From NCBI GenBank assembly GCA_900770895.1, contig CAAGMF010000200.1, positions 1-9,129 of the forward strand: DNA of 9,129 nucleotides. The letters run 5' to 3'. This document shows positions 5,361 to 9,129 of this stretch, one piece after another; within the stretch, counting starts at the first letter, position 1, and every line of letters starts with the position of its first letter. This stretch comes from an uncultured Mitsuokella sp. Its GTDB lineage: Bacteria; Bacillota; Negativicutes; Selenomonadales; Selenomonadaceae. The position numbers and the translations under genes were made by a program. The notes under the pieces were generated by a model. That model was not told the DNA's origin and ran no database searches. It saw only the letters and a list, made by a program, of their open reading frames with translations.

Positions 5361-7979
5361 TTGAAAAAGGAAAAGTTCGATATAACGGGCATGAGCTGCT
5401 CGGCCTGCTCGACCCGCGTACAGAAGGCCGTAGCGAAGCTCGAGGGCACGGAAAATGTCAGTGTCAATCTGCTGACGAACTCGATGCAGCTCGAGTATGA
5501 TCCGCAGGTCACGAATACAGAGGCTATCATCGCCGCAGTGGAACAGGCCGGCTATGGAGCCAGCGTAAAGGCTCCGCTCGGGGCCGCTGCTCCTGCGGCT
5601 GCCACGGCAGCACCAGCGGAGAAGCCGCTCGAGATGGCTGCCGATGAGATGAAGCATCGCCTGATATGGTCCATCATATTCCTGCTGCCGACGCTGTACA
5701 TATCGATGCATTCGCTGTTCGCGCAGTTGTTCGGGCTGCCGGTGCCAGATGTCGTACGGGCCGTGTTTGATGGGCCTGAGAACGCGATCACGTTCGCTTT
5801 CGCCCAGCTCATGCTCGTACTGCCAATCATGTACCTGAACCGGCGCTACTACATCGTAGGATTACGCACGCTGCTGCAGGGGGCGCCGAATATGGACAGC
5901 CTCGTCGGCATGGGCTCGATGGCCTCGGCGCTGTTCGGTGTTTTCGCCATATTCCGCATGAGCTGGGGGCTCGGGCACGGCGATATGGCGCTCGTCGCGG
6001 ACTACAGCCGCAACCTGTATTTCGAGTCAGCGGGCATGATCGTGACGCTCATCACCGTCGGGAAATATCTCGAGGCCCGGGCCAAGGGCCAGACGAGCCG
6101 GGCGCTCGAGAAGCTCATGGATCTCGCGCCGAAGCAGGCTGTCGTGCTGCGCGGCGGAGCCGAGGTCACCATACCGGCAGCCGAGCTCCGCGTGGGCGAC
6201 CATATCGTCGTGAAGCCGGGCGAAAGGCTGGCGGCTGATGGCGTCGTCATCGAAGGGCAGTCGGCCATCGATGAATCGGCCATCACCGGCGAGAGCATCC
6301 CGGCGGCCAAGGGGGCGGGCGACAAAGTGACGTCGGCGACCATCAACAAGAATGGCCGGCTCATCGTGGAGGCGCAGCGCGTCGGCCAGGATACGACGAT
6401 CAGCCAGATCATCAATCTCGTCGATGAGGCCAGCGCCTCGAAGGCGCCGATCGCGCGCATGGCGGACAAGGTAGCCGGTATATTCGTACCGGCCGTCATC
6501 ACGATAGCCGTCATTGTCGGCGGCATCTGGCTGGCGGCCGGGGCCTCGACTGAGTTCGCTTTTTCCATCGCGATATCGATACTCGTCATATCGTGCCCGT
6601 GCGCGCTGGGGCTGGCTACGCCGGTCGCCATCATGGTCGGCACAGGCAAGGGGGCGGAGAACGGCATCCTCATCAAATCGGGCGAGGCGCTCGAGATCGC
6701 GCAGAGCATCGATACCGTCGTCATGGACAAGACCGGCACGATCACGGAGGGGCATCCGCGCGTGACGGCGCTGAAGGCGTATAACGGCGTCGACGAGGCA
6801 GTACTGCTCGGACTCGCGGCTGGTCTCGAGCAGGGCAGCGAGCATCCGCTGGCGGAGGCTGTCACGGAATATGCCGCGGCACAGGGGACAGCTCCGCTGG
6901 CCATGACCGGCTTCCAGGCCCTGCCGGGCCGCGGCGTGCAGGCCGAGTGCCAGGGCAGGACGTATTTTGCCGGCAACAGCCGGCTCATGCAGGAGCTCCA
7001 TGTCGATACGTCGGCAGCAGAGAGCGAGCTCGGCGGGCTGGCCGATGCGGGGGCTACGCCGCTGCTGTTCGCCGAACAGGCCGATGGCCGGACGCAGCTC
7101 ATAGGTATCATAGGCGCTGCTGATATGGAAAAGCCGACGAGCCGTGATGCCATAAAGAAATTCGCCGAACTGGGCATAAAGGTGGTCATGCTGACCGGCG
7201 ATAATGCCCGTACGGCCGAGGCAGTGCGCCGTCGTCTCGACATACCGCAGGTCATCGCCGGTGTGCTGCCGGGCGACAAGGCTGCCCATATAAAGAAGCT
7301 GCAGGATGAGGGACACAAGGTCGCCATGATCGGCGATGGTATCAACGATGCGCCGGCGCTGGCGCAGGCCGATCTGGGTATCGCTATCGGTGCGGGTACG
7401 GATGTGGCGATAGAGAGCGCCGATGCTGTGCTCATCCGCAGCGATCTGCGCGATGCCGTCAGCGCCGTCCGCCTCTCGCGGGCCGTGCTGAAGAATATAA
7501 AGGAAAATCTGTTCTGGGCGTTCTTCTACAACGTCATCTGCATACCGCTGGCAGCCGGCGCGCTTTATCCGGCTTTCGGCATCAAGCTGTCACCGGTCAT
7601 CGGTGCAGCGGCTATGAGTATGTCGAGCGTCTGCGTCGTCATGAATGCGCTGCGGCTCAAATTCTTCCGCGTAGACCGCGATACAGAGGCAACTGCTGTG
7701 GCACCAGCCGAGGCCGGCGCCGCAGCTGCTATAGATGAATCAGTAAAAGCTTCAAGTGAAGGAGAAGATGCAACGATGAAGAAACAGCTTAAAATCGATG
7801 GTATGATGTGTGCTCACTGCCAGCAGCATGTGCATGATGCTCTGGCGAAGATGGATGGCGTGACGTCGGTCAGCGTGAACCTCGAGGCCGGCACGGCCGA
7901 GGTCGAGGCTACGCACGATATCGACCAGGCCGATTTCGCCAAGGTCATCGAGGCTGCCGGCTACCAGCTCGTAGGCTGA
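5361..7979 (+). CDS. copA: Cu(I)-exporting P1B-type ATPase CopA with a C-terminal CopZ-like domain
   Basis: An 872-residue inner-membrane pump that uses ATP to export Cu(I). In order: an N-terminal HMA domain (GMSCSAC, Cys13 and Cys16), an Ala/Pro linker, membrane helices (about 102-236), the actuator loop with TGES at 309-312, the CPC ion-binding motif at 412-414, DKTGT with the phosphorylated Asp456, HP at 495-496, TGDN at 612-615, and MIGDGINDAP at 656-665. The last two helices carry YN (723-724) and MSMSS (752-756), the set expected for Cu(I) (P1B-1) pumps. After an acidic, Ala-rich linker (about 773-805) comes a second HMA domain (GMMCAHC, Cys817 and Cys820). That location is unusual, since extra HMA domains normally sit at the N-terminus. 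The TTG start is chosen because AAGAAGGGA lies 5 bases upstream and the first HMA follows at once; no upstream in-frame ATG fits. It is controlled by the CsoR promoter and followed by a terminator. Confidence 0.95.
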   Translation: MKKEKFDITGMSCSACSTRVQKAVAKLEGTENVSVNLLTNSMQLEYDPQVTNTEAIIAAVEQAGYGASVKAPLGAAAPAAATAAPAEKPLEMAADEMKHRLIWSIIFLLPTLYISMHSLFAQLFGLPVPDVVRAVFDGPENAITFAFAQLMLVLPIMYLNRRYYIVGLRTLLQGAPNMDSLVGMGSMASALFGVFAIFRMSWGLGHGDMALVADYSRNLYFESAGMIVTLITVGKYLEARAKGQTSRALEKLMDLAPKQAVVLRGGAEVTIPAAELRVGDHIVVKPGERLAADGVVIEGQSAIDESAITGESIPAAKGAGDKVTSATINKNGRLIVEAQRVGQDTTISQIINLVDEASASKAPIARMADKVAGIFVPAVITIAVIVGGIWLAAGASTEFAFSIAISILVISCPCALGLATPVAIMVGTGKGAENGILIKSGEALEIAQSIDTVVMDKTGTITEGHPRVTALKAYNGVDEAVLLGLAAGLEQGSEHPLAEAVTEYAAAQGTAPLAMTGFQALPGRGVQAECQGRTYFAGNSRLMQELHVDTSAAESELGGLADAGATPLLFAEQADGRTQLIGIIGAADMEKPTSRDAIKKFAELGIKVVMLTGDNARTAEAVRRRLDIPQVIAGVLPGDKAAHIKKLQDEGHKVAMIGDGINDAPALAQADLGIAIGAGTDVAIESADAVLIRSDLRDAVSAVRLSRAVLKNIKENLFWAFFYNVICIPLAAGALYPAFGIKLSPVIGAAAMSMSSVCVVMNALRLKFFRVDRDTEATAVAPAEAGAAAAIDESVKASSEGEDATMKKQLKIDGMMCAHCQQHVHDALAKMDGVTSVSVNLEAGTAEVEATHDIDQADFAKVIEAAGYQLVG
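7759..7778 (+). promoter_or_regulatory. internal ribosome site and ATG for a CopZ-like product
   Basis: Inside copA, AAGGAG (7759-7764) is followed 11 bases later by an in-frame ATG (7776-7778). Translation from there gives a 67-residue protein, MKKQLKIDGMMCAHC..., ending at the copA stop. This is the length and layout of a free CopZ copper chaperone. The spacing is a little long, and a competing out-of-frame ATG at 7768 opens only a three-codon ORF. The dual product is inferred. Confidence 0.45.
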
Positions 7980-8000
7980 GCCTCCGGCAGCGATTGCGAA

Positions 8001-8047
8001 AGCCCGGCTCGCTGATGATTATCTGTCATCGGCGAGCCGGGCTTTTT
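8001..8047 (+). terminator. rho-independent terminator of the csoR-copA operon
   Basis: An 18-bp stem (8001-8018 with 8026-8043, one T-G pair) closes a 7-base loop and runs straight into TTTTT (8043-8047). It lies 21 bases after the copA stop. The opposite strand has only a short T run, so it works mainly in the forward direction. Confidence 0.92.
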
Positions 8048-8065
8048 GTTCATGCGACAATGTTA

Positions 8066-8093
8066 TTGCATTTCGGCGCATTTATGCTAGAAT
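8066..8093 (+). promoter_or_regulatory. promoter of the isomerase/epimerase-like gene
   Basis: -35 TTGCAT (8066-8071), a 16-base spacer, and an extended -10 TGCTAGAAT (8086-8094 region, with the -10 hexamer TAGAAT at 8088-8093). It sits just after the copA terminator and 57 bases before the start codon, so the gene is its own transcription unit. Confidence 0.65.
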
Positions 8094-8150
8094 GTACTTA
8101 GTGGAACGGTTTACTTAAATCCATATGCATAGAGAACAGGAGCGATAGAG

Positions 8151-8990
8151 ATGCAGCTGGGAATAAGACTTCATGATATAGCGCCGGGGACTCTCGAGGA
8201 GCGATTGGCAATCGCTCACCAGCAGGGCTTCAAATGCGGGCATCTGGCCCTCACGAAGGTGCTGGCCGACTATCCGGGCAATCAGGCTCTGACGCCGGGG
8301 TATGCCATGTACCTGAAGAAACTATTCGCGAAATACGATATCGACATAGCCGTGCTCGGCAACTACAAGAACCTGGCCAATCCGGATGCACAGCAGTTGC
8401 GCGATATCCAGCAGGGCTACTATGACAATATACGCTTTGCCGCCCAGCTCGGCGCCGGCGTCGTGGGCACAGAGACCGGTGCTCCGAACACGAGCTATAC
8501 GCCGGGACCGGAATGCCACACGGTCGAGGCTCTGGGGACGTTCATCGGGAATCTGCGGCCGGTCGTGCGCTGTGCGGAGCAGTTCGGCGTGATACTGGCC
8601 ATCGAACCGGTCTGGAAGCATATCGTCTATGATTCGAAGCGGGCACTGGCGGTGCTGCGGGCCATCGACTCGCCGAATCTGCGCATCATCCTCGACCCGG
8701 TCAATCTGCTGGGCCGGGAGAACTATGAGGACCGGACGCAGATCATCCGCACGGCCATCGAGGATCTCGGTGACTATGTGGCCGTCGTGCATCTGAAGGA
8801 TTTCCGGCCAAAAGACGACGGCAGCGACCTCGTATCCATGGCCTGTGGCACCGGCCTCATGGACTACACGGATATCATGCGTTTCATCAAGCAGCGCAAG
8901 CCCTACATCCATGCGACGCTCGAAAATACGAAGCCGGATAATGCGGTGGCGACGCGCGAGTTCATCGAGAAATGCTACGCCGAGGCCTGA
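8151..8990 (+). CDS. sugar phosphate isomerase/epimerase-like TIM-barrel protein
   Basis: A 279-residue cytoplasmic protein of the xylose isomerase-like TIM barrel (AP endonuclease family 2, COG1082) superfamily. The start has AGGAG at 8138-8142, 8 bases upstream. Strand-end residues typical of the divalent metal site are seen: Glu152 (AIEPV), Asp182 (ILDPVN), His214 (VVHLKD) and Glu258 (TLEN), with Glu108 (GTETG) nearby. Members isomerise or epimerise sugars, polyols or their phosphates (ketose 3-epimerases, inosose dehydratase, hydroxypyruvate isomerase and others). The sequence alone does not give the substrate, and no sugar kinase or transporter is in view to help. DNA repair endonuclease IV is less likely, as its His-rich multi-metal signature is absent. 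The gene has its own promoter and no link to the copper operon. Codon use matches its neighbours. Confidence 0.85.
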   Translation: MQLGIRLHDIAPGTLEERLAIAHQQGFKCGHLALTKVLADYPGNQALTPGYAMYLKKLFAKYDIDIAVLGNYKNLANPDAQQLRDIQQGYYDNIRFAAQLGAGVVGTETGAPNTSYTPGPECHTVEALGTFIGNLRPVVRCAEQFGVILAIEPVWKHIVYDSKRALAVLRAIDSPNLRIILDPVNLLGRENYEDRTQIIRTAIEDLGDYVAVVHLKDFRPKDDGSDLVSMACGTGLMDYTDIMRFIKQRKPYIHATLENTKPDNAVATREFIEKCYAEA

Positions 8991-9085
8991 CATACAAATG
9001 AGGCGAAAAGGCGGCAGGCATGATTCCTTCATTGCGCTATTGTGGTTTGGCTAAAAGCAAATTTTTCCCAATGAATAGGTCCCTT

Positions 9086-9126
9086 GAAAGTACTTAAACG
9101 CGCTACGCTTGAACGAAAGTACTTTC
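9086..9126. repeat. spaced AAGTACTT repeat at the right edge
   Basis: GAAAGTACTT occurs at 9086-9095 and again at 9115-9124, a 29-base period. The second copy extends to a perfect 12-base palindrome, GAAAGTACTTTC (9115-9126). The first copy can also pair with 9117-9126 to form a 10-bp stem. The bases 8991-9129 hold no convincing gene. The sequence is cut by the window edge, so its full structure is unknown; it could be an intergenic repeat, an element end or a regulator binding site. Confidence 0.5.
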
Positions 9127-9129
9127 CGC

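Noticed and set aside
6002..7435. Long minus-strand frames (6002-7435 and 6027-7316) opposite copA
   Set aside because: Both are shadows of the CopA frame. The products are low-complexity (Ser/Ala/Pro or Arg/Asp-rich), while the + strand has every P-type ATPase motif.
9020..9097. 25-codon ORF starting MIPSLRYCGLAKSK
   Set aside because: It has a poor ribosome site and no recognisable domain, and its end lies in the repeat; chance is sufficient.
9086..9126. CRISPR array start
   Set aside because: Only two 10-base copies with a 19-base spacer; repeat and spacer are too short for a CRISPR array.
9051..9128. Minus-strand frame entering from the right edge and ending at 9051
   Set aside because: Only 25 codons are visible, they cover the repeat, and nothing supports coding. 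A convergent gene end cannot be excluded without more sequence.

Overview
The window looks like chromosomal DNA of a Gram-negative-type Firmicute, most likely of the class Negativicutes (Selenomonas, Mitsuokella or Megamonas-like). The case rests on GC-rich genes that still use ATA and ATC isoleucine codons freely, strong Shine-Dalgarno sites, a TTG start, a Firmicute-style CsoR/CopA pair, and a Sec-exported FlgT/TPR-like protein as expected in a diderm. The placement is inference, not proof. All confidently called genes are on the + strand.

Region 1 (1-921): the 3' end of a large gene that enters from the left edge. The visible part carries the C-terminal DUF3427 domain found at the end of PLD-nuclease/superfamily II helicase proteins. 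It is visibly less GC-rich than what follows. A tiny ORF overlaps its stop codon.

Region 2 (1068-4841): three tightly packed genes that are probably one operon: an exported protein with a FlgT-like domain, a coiled coil and TPR-like helices; a MoxR-type AAA+ ATPase (AAA_5 family); and a large NorD/CobT-like protein with a C-terminal VWA domain. The last two overlap by ATGA. This is the MoxR-VWA two-component chaperone layout (compare RavA-ViaA, NorQ-NorD, CbbQ-CbbO), but no client enzyme lies beside it. The exported protein may be the target or a partner. Its C-terminal 36 or so codons look frameshifted.

Region 3 (4863-8047): a self-contained copper-resistance operon. A TTGACA promoter is overlaid by a perfect 24-bp inverted repeat made of two CsoR-type boxes. 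It is followed by csoR, a small hairpin, copA from a TTG start, and a strong intrinsic terminator. CopA ends in a second metal-binding domain. That domain has its own internal ribosome site and ATG, so it could also be made as a separate 67-residue CopZ-like chaperone. Copper would release CsoR, and CopA (with CopZ, if it is made) would then expel Cu(I).

Region 4 (8066-9129): a promoter with an extended -10 drives a single TIM-barrel sugar phosphate isomerase/epimerase-like gene. The last 139 bases hold no convincing gene, but carry a short spaced repeat built on AAGTACTT that runs to the window edge.
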